DNA of 64,000 nt from assembly GCA_963844865.1 (NCBI GenBank), contig CAWJPY010000005.1, forward strand, positions 372,001 to 436,000, in the 5' to 3' direction. The DNA is from CAWJPY01 sp963844865. GTDB lineage: Bacteria > Acidobacteriota > Thermoanaerobaculia > Thermoanaerobaculales > Sulfomarinibacteraceae. Made by a program: the position numbers and the translations under genes. This document shows positions 17,910-27,574 of this stretch, in pieces; within the stretch, counting starts at the first letter, position 1, and every line of letters starts with the position of its first letter. The notes under the pieces are model-generated. The model ran no database searches and was not told the DNA's origin. It was given only the letters and a program-made list of their open reading frames with translations.

Positions 17910-20342
17910 TTAGAACGTCGATCCGATGGAGAACTGGAAGTCCGTCCGATCCTCGTTCGGGAAAGGATCCAGATTGATGCCGTAGATGAACCGGATGGGT
18001 GCCTGGAAGATGGGCAAGAAGACGCGGAACTCGATCCCGGCGGTGTGCCTGTACAGCGCGAGGTCCCACCCCTGTTGCTCGACATAGGTGTTGCCGAGGT
18101 CCGTGAACAGCACCACCTTCACCGGGGGACCGACCCTGAACTGCAGCTCCACGTTCCCCAGCCAGTAGCGATCGCCGCCGAGCTGCACGCCGTTGTCGGC
18201 GTAGAAGTACGCGCCGTCGGCGGTCCGCGGCAGGACGCTGTAGTAGGGAATGCCCCGGAGGCTGCGGTCGCCGCCCAGGCGATAGCGCTCGTACAGGGGG
18301 ACCTCGGAGCCGCTGTAGGGGAAGAACTCCCCCACCTCGGTGTTGACGGCGAAGGTCACACGCTTGCCGAGGGACTTGAACAGGGTGAAGTTGACCTCGG
18401 GTCGGACGTAGTCGAAGGTCCCCCCCAGGGGGCCGCCGGCGAGGCGCAGCCGGGCACTGAGCCGCTTGCCGCGGTTGGCGTCGAAGGGATCGTCCCGGCT
18501 GTCGAAGCTGTAGGACGGGGTGATGGAGGTGGTCGTTCCCTCGTACACGTACACGGCAAAGGGTCTGCTCCCACCCTGGGCGGGGGGCGGTTCCACCGGC
18601 CTCCGGTGGCCCCCGGTCGGGTCTCCGACCCCCCCCGAGAGGCTGATCGGGTACTCCGAGTACACGTCCTCGTAGGCGATCTGGGTGCTGAACGAGGAGA
18701 AGTAACCGATTCCCAGCCCGCCGGTGAGGGACACGCCGGTCGTCTCCCTCAGGAAGCCGGGGATGTCGATGCTGGTCTTGAAGATCGACGCGCCGACGAG
18801 GATCCGGCGGTCCAGGAAGTAGGGGTCCTGGTAGCTGAGGCTGTAGTAGTCGGCCCGCCGGCCGAGCTGCAGGGACAGCCCCAGGGTGCTGCCGCGCCCC
18901 AGGAAGTTCCGGGTGTTGAACTGAGTCTGGGCGAAGAAACCGTCCAGCTCCGAGTAACCGGCCCCGAACTGGATGTCGTTCCGCCCCACCTCCTGGCCCT
19001 TGATCACCGCGTTGACCTTCTTGTTCTCGTCGTCGAAGTCGAAGTCGACGGGACCATCTTCTCCCTCGTCGAGCTTGAAGTAGCCGAGCGCGTTGACCTT
19101 GAACACCGAGCTCTTGAATCGGGCCATGTTCATGATCGTGCCCTCGGGGAGCATGAACTGGCGTCTGAGGACCTTGTCCTTGGTGTGGGTGTTGCCCTCG
19201 AACTCGAGCCTGCCGAGCCGGAACTGGTCCCCCTCGAAGACCTCGATGGTGACGTCCACCACGTGGTCGGCACCCTCGCGGTTGGTGAGCACCTGGTTGG
19301 CGTAGGCGTACATGTACCCCGTGTTGTGGTACATATCCTGGACCTTCTCGATGCCGTCCTCGATGGCCTTGTAGTTGTACCGTTCGCCCGGCTTGACCTC
19401 GAAGATCGTCGGCATGGCCTCGGCTCTGAACACCGTGGCCCCGCTCACCGTGAGCGTGCCCAGGTCGTAGGGCTCCCCCTCCTCCACCGGAACCGTGATG
19501 TGGAGGCGGAACTTCTTGGCCTTGAGGGTTTCGGCCTTCGGGTGCTCGGCCACGACGGCGAGCTGCGGCTGCCCGATCTTCACGTCCTTGTAACCGTTGT
19601 TCATGTAGAACTTGCGCAGATTCTCGCGATCCTCCTCCCAGCTCTCCTCGGAGAAGATCGTCTTCTTGCCGAAGAGCTGGAAGAGGCCGGTCTCCTTGGT
19701 CTTCTTGAGCTGGTGGCGGAGCTTGCCGTCCGGGAACACCTCGTTTCCGGCGAAGGCGATCTCCTCGATCTTGACCTTGCCGCCCTCGTTGATGGAGAAG
19801 ACCACCTTGCGCTTGTTGGGCCCCACCTCTTCGACCTTGTAGGTCACCTCCGCGGAGCGGTAGCCATCGGCGTCGTAGATCTCCTTCAGGGTGCTCTGGA
19901 TCCTCGCCAGCTGGGAGGCGCGGAGAGGAACGTTGCGCGGCACCTCGATCCCATGCTCGTCCAGCTTGTCCTTCAACGTGGACGTGTTCAGCTTCTTGTT
20001 GCCCTCGAACTCGACGGTGCTGATGAACGGCCGCTCCTCCACCACGACGTGGAGCACCACCTCGTTGTCTCCGACGTCCTCGATCTCGATGCGCACGTCC
20101 TCGAAGAGGCCGGAGTCCCACAGTCGGTGGAAGCCCTCCGAGATGGCATCCATGTCGAGAGGGTCGCCCGGGTAGAGGTCCAGGTAATAGGAGACCGTGT
20201 CCACGGTCAGGGTCTTGCCGCCCTCCACCACGATGTCACGGACCACCGGTGCCCGAGAGCCCGACGACCCGGGCCCCTGGGCGAAGGCGGTTGCCGCCAG
20301 GATCAGGCACCAGGCTGAGAGGAGCCGCGCTCCGGGCCTCAC
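17910..20342 (-). CDS. bamA: Outer-membrane protein assembly factor BamA
   Basis: This 810-residue Omp85 protein has a signal peptide (RPGARLLSAWCLILAATAFAQ), five POTRA domains (about 35-440) and a 16-strand barrel (about 450-810). The barrel contains RSLRGIPYYS, the counterpart of the conserved L6 VRGF/Y lock, and the terminus is FSIGSTF with a final aromatic residue. It inserts beta-barrel proteins and anchors the BAM complex. GTG 20342 overlaps the clpC stop as GTGA. A Pro-rich insertion (VGDPTGGHRRPVEPPPAQGG) in the barrel probably forms a long loop. Confidence 0.95.
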   Translation of the reverse strand: MRPGARLLSAWCLILAATAFAQGPGSSGSRAPVVRDIVVEGGKTLTVDTVSYYLDLYPGDPLDMDAISEGFHRLWDSGLFEDVRIEIEDVGDNEVVLHVVVEERPFISTVEFEGNKKLNTSTLKDKLDEHGIEVPRNVPLRASQLARIQSTLKEIYDADGYRSAEVTYKVEEVGPNKRKVVFSINEGGKVKIEEIAFAGNEVFPDGKLRHQLKKTKETGLFQLFGKKTIFSEESWEEDRENLRKFYMNNGYKDVKIGQPQLAVVAEHPKAETLKAKKFRLHITVPVEEGEPYDLGTLTVSGATVFRAEAMPTIFEVKPGERYNYKAIEDGIEKVQDMYHNTGYMYAYANQVLTNREGADHVVDVTIEVFEGDQFRLGRLEFEGNTHTKDKVLRRQFMLPEGTIMNMARFKSSVFKVNALGYFKLDEGEDGPVDFDFDDENKKVNAVIKGQEVGRNDIQFGAGYSELDGFFAQTQFNTRNFLGRGSTLGLSLQLGRRADYYSLSYQDPYFLDRRILVGASIFKTSIDIPGFLRETTGVSLTGGLGIGYFSSFSTQIAYEDVYSEYPISLSGGVGDPTGGHRRPVEPPPAQGGSRPFAVYVYEGTTTSITPSYSFDSRDDPFDANRGKRLSARLRLAGGPLGGTFDYVRPEVNFTLFKSLGKRVTFAVNTEVGEFFPYSGSEVPLYERYRLGGDRSLRGIPYYSVLPRTADGAYFYADNGVQLGGDRYWLGNVELQFRVGPPVKVVLFTDLGNTYVEQQGWDLALYRHTAGIEFRVFLPIFQAPIRFIYGINLDPFPNEDRTDFQFSIGSTF

Positions 20343-22774
20343 GGTTTCTCCCGCACCGAGGCCACCGGATCGAGCGCCTCCACCACCGGCCGGTCGTCCT
20401 CCAGGCCGAGATGGAGCCGCAGCGGTTGCTCGCCTCGATGATGGATCAGGTAATCGGCCACGGCATCCTCCACCCAAAGCTTGATCAGACGGCGAAGGGG
20501 ACGGGCTCCCGCCTGGGGATCCAGCCGGCACTGGGCCAGCAGCCAGTCGGGCACCTCATCGTCCCACTCCAGGGTGATCCGCTGCTTGGCCAGCAGCTCA
20601 CCCGTTTCGCCCAGCAGCAGGCGCGCCACCTCGAGCATGCTCCCCTCGCTGAGGGGCTCGAACACGATGATGTCGTCGAGGCGGTTGATGAACTCGGGCG
20701 GGAAGTGACGCTTCACCTCGCGGTCCACGATCTCACGGATGCGCCCCGTCTCCATGGTCTGCTGGGCGGATGCGAAGCCCATCCCGTCGACCACCGCCAG
20801 GTCCCGGCTGCCCAGGTTCGAGGTCATGATGATGAGCGTGTTGGTGAAGTCGATCACGTTGCCGTAGTTGTCGGTGAGGCGGCCGTCCTCGAGCACCTGC
20901 AGGAGCAGGTTGTAGATGTCGGGATGGGCCTTCTCGACCTCGTCCAGGAGGATCACCGAGTAGGGGTTGCGGCGCACCTGCTCGGACAGCTGCCCCCCTT
21001 CCTCGAAGCCCACGTAGCCGGGCGGCGATCCGATGAGGCGGGACACCGTGTGCTTCTCCATGTACTCGGACATGTCGAACCGCACCAGGCGCCGCGGGTC
21101 CTGGAAGAGGAAGCCCGCCAGCTGCCGTGCCACCTCGGTCTTCCCGACGCCGGAGGGACCCAGGAAGATGAACGACCCGATGGGCCGGAACGGGCTGGTG
21201 ATGCCCAGCCGGCTGCGGCGGATCGCCCGCGACAGCGCCCGGATGGCATCGTCCTGCCCGACCACCCGCTGGCGCAGGATCTCCTCCATGCGCTCGAGGC
21301 GTTCCGCCTCGTCCTCTTCGAGCGCCGTCATGGGCACACCGGTCCACGACGACACCACCTCCTCGATGTCCGACCGCGCCACCGTTGCCGCCTCGGGAGG
21401 CTCGGCGGCGTGGGTCTCCTCCAGCATCTGGAGCTCCTCCCGCAGGCGCAGCTCCTCCTCCCGGAGGTCGACGGCGAGCTCGAAGTCCTTGCGCGAGATG
21501 GCGTCCTTCATCTGCCCGACCACCTTGCGGATGTCGGCCTGCACGCGGCGCAGGGACGAGGTCGAGGAAACCTGCCGGAGCTTGACCCGGGCGCCGGCCT
21601 CGTCGAGGACGTCGATGGCCTTGTCGGGGAAGAAACGGTCGGTGATGTAGCGTCCGGAGTGGAGCACCGCCGCCCGCACCGCCTCCTCGCTGTAGCGCAC
21701 ACCGTGGAACTCCTCGTAGCGCGACTGCACCCCGCGCAGGATGTCCACGGTCTCGTCCTCGGTGGGCTGCTGCACGGTGATCGCCTGGAAGCGGCGTGAC
21801 AGGGCGCGGTCCTTCTCCACGTACTTGCGGTACTCGCGCACGGTGGTGGCGCCGATACAGGTGATCTCGCCCCGGGAGAGGGCGGGCTTGAGGATGTTGG
21901 CGGCGTCCAGGGAGCCCTCGGCGGAGCCGGTGCCGATGAGGGAGTGGATCTCGTCGATGAAGACGATGACCTCGCGGTGCTCCTGCAGCTCCTTGAGCAG
22001 CCCCTTGAGTCGCTCCTCGAACTGCCCCCGGTACTTCGTTCCCGCCACCAGGAGGGACAGATCCAAGGCCAGGATGCGCCGGTTGGCCAGCAGCGAGGGG
22101 ACGTTGCCCTCCACGATGCGGCTCGCCAGCCCCTCCACGATGGCCGTCTTGCCAACCCCCGCCTCCCCCAGCAGGAGCGGGTTGTTCTTGGTCCGCCGGC
22201 AGAGGATCTGGATGACCCGCTCAACCTCCTTGTGGCGGCCGATGAGGGGGTCGAACTCGCCGTCGGCGGCGAGCATCGTCAGGTCCCGGGAGTACTCGGT
22301 GATGTGGGGCGTGGCCTGGGCCGACTCCTCGGCCTCGGCCTCCCGACCGTGGCGCACCACCTCCTCACGGAGCTGGAACAGGTCGAAGCCGTGGGCCATC
22401 AGATACTGGGCGGCCGTGCATCCCTCCACCCGCAGCAGGCCCAGCAGCAGGTGCTCGGTGCCCACCGCGGGGTGGCCCATGCTCTCCGCCTCGTGCACCG
22501 CGAAGGCCAGCGCCTTCTTGGTCTCCTCCGCCAGGGGCAGATCCGGAGAGGTGCTCACCCTCTCCAGGGACACGCGGTCGCCCAGCAGCTCGTCGCGCAG
22601 CTCGCGGGCTTCCACCTGGAGATGCTCCATCAGCTCCGACATCACGGGATCGGCCTCGCGGAGCATCCCCAACAGGAGGTGCTCGGAGGCGATCGCTCGC
22701 GCCGAGGATCGGCTCGCCTCATAGCGAGCGAAGAACAGACTTCGACGTACGTGCTCGTTAAATCTCTCGAACAT
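20339..22774 (-). CDS. clpC: ATP-dependent Clp protease ATP-binding subunit ClpC
   Basis: This is an 811-residue Hsp100 unfoldase. It has a double Clp_N repeat (2-140), the first AAA+ domain with Walker A GEAGVGKT (203-210), a short UVR-containing M-domain (about 420-450, DAISRKDFELAVDLREEE), and the second AAA+ domain with GPSGVGKT (539-546). The short middle domain identifies ClpC rather than ClpB. ClpC feeds substrates to ClpP; the tripeptide loop for ClpP docking was not located with certainty. ATG 22774 overlaps lolD by 17 nt and gives the family start MFERFNEHVRRSL. Its place between lolD and bamA, inside an envelope operon, is unusual. Confidence 0.93.
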   Translation of the reverse strand: MFERFNEHVRRSLFFARYEASRSSARAIASEHLLLGMLREADPVMSELMEHLQVEARELRDELLGDRVSLERVSTSPDLPLAEETKKALAFAVHEAESMGHPAVGTEHLLLGLLRVEGCTAAQYLMAHGFDLFQLREEVVRHGREAEAEESAQATPHITEYSRDLTMLAADGEFDPLIGRHKEVERVIQILCRRTKNNPLLLGEAGVGKTAIVEGLASRIVEGNVPSLLANRRILALDLSLLVAGTKYRGQFEERLKGLLKELQEHREVIVFIDEIHSLIGTGSAEGSLDAANILKPALSRGEITCIGATTVREYRKYVEKDRALSRRFQAITVQQPTEDETVDILRGVQSRYEEFHGVRYSEEAVRAAVLHSGRYITDRFFPDKAIDVLDEAGARVKLRQVSSTSSLRRVQADIRKVVGQMKDAISRKDFELAVDLREEELRLREELQMLEETHAAEPPEAATVARSDIEEVVSSWTGVPMTALEEDEAERLERMEEILRQRVVGQDDAIRALSRAIRRSRLGITSPFRPIGSFIFLGPSGVGKTEVARQLAGFLFQDPRRLVRFDMSEYMEKHTVSRLIGSPPGYVGFEEGGQLSEQVRRNPYSVILLDEVEKAHPDIYNLLLQVLEDGRLTDNYGNVIDFTNTLIIMTSNLGSRDLAVVDGMGFASAQQTMETGRIREIVDREVKRHFPPEFINRLDDIIVFEPLSEGSMLEVARLLLGETGELLAKQRITLEWDDEVPDWLLAQCRLDPQAGARPLRRLIKLWVEDAVADYLIHHRGEQPLRLHLGLEDDRPVVEALDPVASVREKP

Positions 22775-23513
22775 ATTCCGACCGCTCGCCCCGCGGCGCC
22801 AACCGGAAAACCCGGTCACAGCGCCGAGCCAGAGGCTCGTTGTGGGTCACTATAATTGATGTCAGACCCGCCTTCAAATGAAGCTCGCGGACCAGGGAAA
22901 AGACCTGTTCGGAGCTGGCCAGATCCAGGTTTCCGGTGGGCTCGTCCGCGAGCAGGAGGCGCGGGTTCGCGGCCAGGGCGCGGGCCACCGCCACCCGCTG
23001 CTGCTCACCCCCGGAGAGCTGGTCCGGGAAGTGCCGCGACCGCTGCTTGAGCCCCACGGCCTCCAGGAGCTCGGCGGCTCGCGCCCGGGCACGCCGGGCA
23101 GCGGCCCCGGCGATCCTGAGCGGCAGGGCGACGTTGTCCCGCGCATCCAGCTCGTCCAGCAGGTAGTGGTGCTGGAACACGAACCCGATCATCGAGTTGC
23201 GCAGCCTCGCCCGGCGCTCGCCGTCGAGGCCGCCCACGTCCTCGCCGGCCAGCTCGACGCGGCCCGTCTCGGGGCGATCCAGGAGGCCGATGAGGTGCAA
23301 GAGGGTGCTCTTCCCGACGCCGGAGGGTCCCACCACCGCCACCAGCTCGCCCTCGCCCACCTCCAGGTCGAGATCCCTGAGCACCTCGACGCGGGTCGCA
23401 CCGTCGCCGTAGCCCTTGACGATCCCTTCCAGGCGCACCATGGGCCGGCCCGGCGCGGCCACCATCCCGCCATCCAGGGCGGCGGCCGCATCATGGGGGG
23501 CGGCGCTACTCAT
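22758..23513 (-). CDS. lolD: Lipoprotein-releasing ABC transporter ATPase LolD
   Basis: This 251-residue ABC ATPase has Walker A GPSGVGKST (62-70), Q-loop FVFQHHYLLDELDARDNV (the LolD-type LLPEFTALENV region), signature LSGGEQQRVAVARAL, Walker B LLLADEPTGNLD and switch His in VTHN. It powers extraction of lipoproteins from the inner membrane with LolC. The 24 residues before MVRLEG are extra and Ala/Gly-rich; MVRLEG could be the real start. The start overlaps the lolC stop by 8 nt. Confidence 0.93.
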   Translation of the reverse strand: MSSAAPHDAAAALDGGMVAAPGRPMVRLEGIVKGYGDGATRVEVLRDLDLEVGEGELVAVVGPSGVGKSTLLHLIGLLDRPETGRVELAGEDVGGLDGERRARLRNSMIGFVFQHHYLLDELDARDNVALPLRIAGAAARRARARAAELLEAVGLKQRSRHFPDQLSGGEQQRVAVARALAANPRLLLADEPTGNLDLASSEQVFSLVRELHLKAGLTSIIVTHNEPLARRCDRVFRLAPRGERSEYVREI

Positions 23514-24654
23514 AGCGGAGCCCCTCGGCGGGCTCCCGCCTCGCCACCAGCCGCGATGGCAGCCAGGTGGCCGCCGCCGCCAGCGTCAGGGCGACCGCCA
23601 CCACGACCCCTACGGTCAGGGGAGCCACCCGGAACGGCACCGACGACACCGCGAACACGTGGCGGGGCAGGGGGAAGGCCCCCGTCGCGTCCAGCACCAT
23701 GGAAAGCGCCGTGCCCAGGCCCGCCCCGAGCAGGGAGCCCGTGACGCCGATGCCGAGGCCGAGGAGCAGGAAGAGCCGCCGCTGAGCGTGGGGGCCGAGC
23801 CCGATCCCGGCCAGCACCGCGAGGTCCTTGCGCTTCTCCGCCGCGATCATGGCCACGTTACAGAGCAGATTGAGAGCGGCCACCACCAGCATCAGGCCCA
23901 CGGCCAGGAAGATCATGGCCCGCTCCAAGGAGAGGGCGAGCAGCAGCGGACGGTGGAGCTGCTCCAGGCTCTCCACCTCGACTCCGGGCACGACACCCGC
24001 CACGGCACGGCGGACCCGCGCCGCCAACCGCCAGGGGTCCGCCGGGTCACGGAGCTCCACCGCCTCCACCACCGGCCGGCCCCAGAGGAGGCGCTGGGCC
24101 ACCGCCAGGGGCAACCGCAGGGACCCCTGCTCGGCGCCCGGCGCCGGCGCCCGCACCTGCTCCACGGGGACCTCGATCCGCACCGGCAGGGGCCCCATGG
24201 GGGTCAGGCGAGTACGGGGCGAGATCACCTGCACGTCATCCCCCGCACCCACGCCGAGGCGCGCGGCCAGGGTGCGGTCCACCGCGGCCGCCGCGATGTC
24301 AGAGCGGCCGATCACCGATGCCGGAACGGCATCGGTGGAGGACGCCACCAGACACGTACCTCTGACCACTTCGAAAATCGACACGTCGGGCAGGGCCGCT
24401 TGCAAGACCGAGACCAGGCGACCGGGGTCCTCCAGCCGCCGCCCCTCGGCGGGAGCGACCCGGGCGTGGACCCCGCGCTGCACCAGATCCGCCCGGATGG
24501 AGGATTGGAACCCCTCCAGCAGGGCCAGGGTCACCACCAGGGCCAGCACGCCGAGGGCCAGGCCCGCCAGGGAGATCAGGGTCACGGTGGCGACGTGGGT
24601 GCGCCTTCTCAGCCCGATCAGATAGCGGCGAGCGAGGTGCAGCTCGGCCCGCAT
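23506..24654 (-). CDS. lolC: Lipoprotein-releasing system permease (LolC/LolE type)
   Basis: The 382 residues form a MacB/FtsX-like permease: helix 1 (about 22-47, ISLAGLALGVLALVVTLALLEGFQ), a periplasmic domain of about 200 residues, then three helices in the C-terminal third (AMIFLAVGLMLVVAALNLLCNVAM and beyond). The N-terminal ARRYLIGLRRRTHVATVTLISLAGLALGV is diagnostic of LolC/E. Only one such gene is present, so the transporter is probably a homodimer with LolD. It follows lysS by 55 nt. Confidence 0.9.
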   Translation of the reverse strand: MRAELHLARRYLIGLRRRTHVATVTLISLAGLALGVLALVVTLALLEGFQSSIRADLVQRGVHARVAPAEGRRLEDPGRLVSVLQAALPDVSIFEVVRGTCLVASSTDAVPASVIGRSDIAAAAVDRTLAARLGVGAGDDVQVISPRTRLTPMGPLPVRIEVPVEQVRAPAPGAEQGSLRLPLAVAQRLLWGRPVVEAVELRDPADPWRLAARVRRAVAGVVPGVEVESLEQLHRPLLLALSLERAMIFLAVGLMLVVAALNLLCNVAMIAAEKRKDLAVLAGIGLGPHAQRRLFLLLGLGIGVTGSLLGAGLGTALSMVLDATGAFPLPRHVFAVSSVPFRVAPLTVGVVVAVALTLAAAATWLPSRLVARREPAEGLRYE

Positions 24655-24709
24655 TCAACGGCTCCGGGTCCGCCGGGCCGCGCCGGTACATAGCCGCGCC
24701 GGAATCGGA

Positions 24710-26237
24710 TCACTCCTTCGGTCTGAGGAGCGGGAACAGGATCGCGTCCCGGATCGACGTCTGGCCCGTGCACAGCATCACCAGCCTGTCGATGCCGATC
24801 CCCTCCCCGCCGGTCGGTGGCATCCCGTACTCCAGAGCGAGCAGGAAGTCCTCGTCCACGGACCCGTCGCCCCGGGTCGACTGGGCCTCGAAGCGCCGCC
24901 GCTGCTCGTCGGGATCGTTGAGCTCGGTGTAGGCGTTGGCGACCTCGAGACCACCGATGAACAGCTCGAAGCGCTCCACCCACTCCGGGGCGCCGGGGGG
25001 CGACTTGGCCAGGGGCGAGATGTCCACCGGGAACTCCGTGATGAAGGTGGGCTGCATCATCTCCGGCTCCGCGGTGACCTCGTAGAGCTCCGCCAGGAGC
25101 TTGCCGTCCGAGCGCTCCTCGATCCGCTCCACCCCGAGCCGCCGCGCCGCGGCTTCCATGTGGGTCCGGTCGGCGAGGTCCTCGGGGGTGAGATCGGAGT
25201 ACGCGAGAACGGCCTCCCGCAGGGTCAACCGCCGCCACGGGCGGGCCAGGGAGATGGTCGTGTCGCCCCAGGTCAGCTCGAGGCTCCCGAGCACCTCCTG
25301 CGCGACGCTGGTCACCAGCTCCTCGGTGAAGTCCATGAGCAGCTCGTAGTCGGCGTAGGCCCAGTAGAACTCGAGCATGGTGAACTCGGGGTTGTGGCGG
25401 GTCGAGATCCCCTCGTTGCGGAAGTTCCGGTTGATCTCGAAGACCCGCTCGAAGCCGCCGACGATCAGGCGCTTGAGGTAGAGCTCGGGGGCGATGCGCA
25501 GGTAAGAGGTCGGTGTCCAGGGTGTTGTGGTGGGTGACGAACGGGCGCGCGGTGGCGCCGCCCGGGATGGGCTGCATCATGGGCGTCTCCACCTCCAGGA
25601 AGTCGTGGGCTTCCAGGAAGCGCCGCACGGCCCCGATGAGACGCGAGCGGACCTCGAAGACGGCACGGGAGCCCGGGTTGGCCAGGAGGTCCAGGTAGCG
25701 CTGCCGTGCGCGCGCCTCACGGTCCGCCAACCCGTGGTACTTCTCCGGCAGGGGGCGGAGCGCCTTGGCCAGCACCTCGAGCCTGTCCACCGCGATGCTC
25801 AGCTCGCCGGTGCGGGTGCGGAAGAGGCGGCCCTCCACGCCGATGACGTCGCCCAGGTCGAGCAGCTTGAAGACCTGCCACGAGGAGCCATCCAGGTGCT
25901 CGCGGCGGAGGTAGAGCTGGAGGCTCGCGGCGCCGTCCGAGAGATCGGCGAAGGCCACCTTGCCGTGACCGCGAACGGCCCGCACCCTGCCCGCCACACG
26001 GACACCGGGAGGATCCTCCTCCAGGTCCTGGGAGGTGGCTGCCTCGAAGCGCTGACGAACGCCGCTGATGGACTCCCGGACCCGGAACCGGGTCGGGTAG
26101 GGCTCGATGCCCAGATCCCGCAGCTCCTCCAGCTTGGACCTGCGGTTCGCGAGGAGGCGCTCGATCGGCTGCTGGGCGACCGCGTCGCCCCGCTCCTCCG
26201 GAGTTGGCTTCCTGTCGGACTGCTCGCTCACGGACAC
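24710..26237 (-). CDS. lysS: Lysine--tRNA ligase, class II, frameshifted in this sequence
   Basis: LysS charges tRNA-Lys. The N-terminal OB-fold anticodon domain (residues about 30-150, including VRVAGRVRAVRGHGKVAFADL) and class II motif 1 (FLEVETPMMQPIPGGATARPF) are in one frame up to THHNTLDTDL. The expected YLRIAPELYLK then starts one base later, at about 25503, where the DNA reads CTCTTAC instead of CTCTAC. The other frame continues through MLEFYWAYADY, FELFIGGLEVANAY and motif 3 (GGEGIGIDRLVM) to 24710. Removing one base gives 508 residues, the normal size. The start is GTG 26237 or GTG 26231. A sequencing error is likely, because the rest is intact. Confidence 0.9.
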
Positions 26238-26253
26238 CCCCGTCGAACGCGGG

Positions 26254-26259
26254 ATTGTA
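26254..26259 (-). promoter_or_regulatory. Putative -10 of the lysS-envelope operon
   Basis: TACAAT lies 16 nt before GTG 26237. A small hairpin, GAATC-6 nt-GATTC (26281-26296), lies just upstream. Confidence 0.4.
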
Positions 26260-26346
26260 CCATGGTGATCCGCCGCGGGCGAATCACATAAGATTCATTT
26301 TTGCAACGTATTAGATCGTTCGAAGACGGAATGGGAGCGACCCGGC

Positions 26347-27165
26347 TCAGCCCTTCCGGCGATCCCGTCGGGGACGGGGCCTGGCCCCGGCCCCAGGGCC
26401 CTTCGCGGTCTCGCCGCGGCGTCGGCTCCCGCGACCGCCGCCACCGGCGGCCGCGCGCAGGGCATCCACCTCGCCCTGGTCGAGGAGACGGAAATCCCCG
26501 GGTCTGAGCGCATCGTCTCGGATTGGCCCGATGGCGGTGCGGCGCAGTCGCTGGACGCGATGACCCACCCTGAAGAAGAGCTCCCGCACCTCGTGGGTCC
26601 GACCCTCGGTGATCTCCACCTGCCACCAGGCGTTGCCGCCCCGGGTCACGGAACGTCGTCGGGCCGATCGCGGCACCACTCGCCGCCCCTCGATGACCGT
26701 TCCCTTGAGCAACCCGTCCAGCTGGCGCTCGTCGAGGTCACCGCGCACCTTCGCCAGATACTGCCGCACCACCCCGTACCGGGGATGGCTGACCCGCGCC
26801 GCCAGCTCGCCGTCGTTGGTGAGCAGGAGCAGCCCTTCCGACTGGTAGTCGAGGCGGCCCACGGGGTAGACGCGCTCCTTCACCACCGGCCGCACGAGGT
26901 CCACCACGGTGGTGCGCCCTTGGGGATCGTCGCAGGTGGTCATGACACCGGGCGGCTTGTAGAGCAGGACATAGCGCGTGGGCTCGGCCCGGGCGAGGAG
27001 CCTGCCGTCCACCTTCACGTGGTCCACCGCGGCGTCCGCCCGGTCCCCTGGCTGCGCCACGCGCCCGTTCACCGTCACCCGGCCCTCGCGCAGGAGATCG
27101 TCGGCCTGTCTCCTCGAGCACAACCCGGAGCGTGCAATGAGCTTCTGCACCCGTTCCTCGACCAT
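26347..27165 (-). CDS. rluB: 23S rRNA pseudouridine synthase, RluB/RsuA family
   Basis: This 272-residue protein has an N-terminal S4 RNA-binding domain (MVEERVQKLIARSGLCSRRQADDL) and a catalytic core with D106 in YPVGRLDYQSEGLLLLTNDGE. KPPGVMTTCDDPQGR (70-84) and the later EGRTHEVRELF motif match the RsuA/RluB/E/F group, which modifies 23S or 16S rRNA. RluB (helix 89 region) is the likeliest member, but the exact target is not certain. The last 40 residues are a basic Gly/Arg tail. GGAGGG lies upstream of ATG 27165. Confidence 0.88.
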   Translation of the reverse strand: MVEERVQKLIARSGLCSRRQADDLLREGRVTVNGRVAQPGDRADAAVDHVKVDGRLLARAEPTRYVLLYKPPGVMTTCDDPQGRTTVVDLVRPVVKERVYPVGRLDYQSEGLLLLTNDGELAARVSHPRYGVVRQYLAKVRGDLDERQLDGLLKGTVIEGRRVVPRSARRRSVTRGGNAWWQVEITEGRTHEVRELFFRVGHRVQRLRRTAIGPIRDDALRPGDFRLLDQGEVDALRAAAGGGGRGSRRRGETAKGPGAGARPRPRRDRRKG

Positions 27166-27348
27166 GCTTCCCTCCTCGTCCGGCCACGGGCCCGGATCCG
27201 GGACACGCCGCCTCGCGGCGGGACCGGAGACTGTAGCACAGGGACGCGCGATCCCTTTCCGCGTCCATCAGCAGCGGCGGCGACCAGTGACGCAGGGGCG
27301 CGGAGCCGCACAGCCACCTCCCTCCCACGAAGAGAACAGAACGCAAAG

Positions 27349-27484
27349 AGGCGCGTCGCGGTGTCTCTCGCTTCGGGGACGACCGAGTGGGTGCCTGACA
27401 CACTTTCGAATGAAACGACGTGCGTGCCGTCGACTCGAGACGACGTGCCTGGCACCCCCTCTGGTGCTCCCGAAGCTTCTCGCC
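27349..27484. repeat. Dispersed palindromic repeat, copy 3
   Basis: It has a degenerate first core GGTGCCTGACAC (27390-27401) and an intact second core CGTGCCTGGCACC (27444-27456). These are followed by CTCTGGTGCTCCCGAAG and CTTTCGAATGAAACGAC-type inner sequence shared with the mgtE-downstream copy. The 27166-27574 interval contains this element and its GAAGAG...ACGCAAAGAG flank, and no gene. Confidence 0.8.
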
Positions 27485-27560
27485 ATTGGACGGCCGATCG
27501 CGGTCCCTGTCGCGGGAGGCGAGATGCCCATCTGACGTTTCCTGCCCGGCCGGTTCCCGA

Positions 27561-27566
27561 TATCCT
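27561..27566 (+). promoter_or_regulatory. Putative -10 for a leaderless transcript (CCA enzyme)
   Basis: TATCCT lies 8 nt before ATG 27575; no Shine-Dalgarno sequence. Confidence 0.5.
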
Positions 27567-27574
27567 TCCCCACG

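Noticed and set aside
17542..20121. An 859-residue minus-strand frame overlapping bamA and ompH
   Set aside because: It is the shifted frame of bamA; BamA POTRA and barrel motifs and OmpH are in the other frames.
17343..26237. A complete lipid A pathway in the envelope operon
   Set aside because: lpxB, lpxC, lpxH/I and lpxK are not in the window; only lpxA, lpxD and an MsbA-like exporter are seen.
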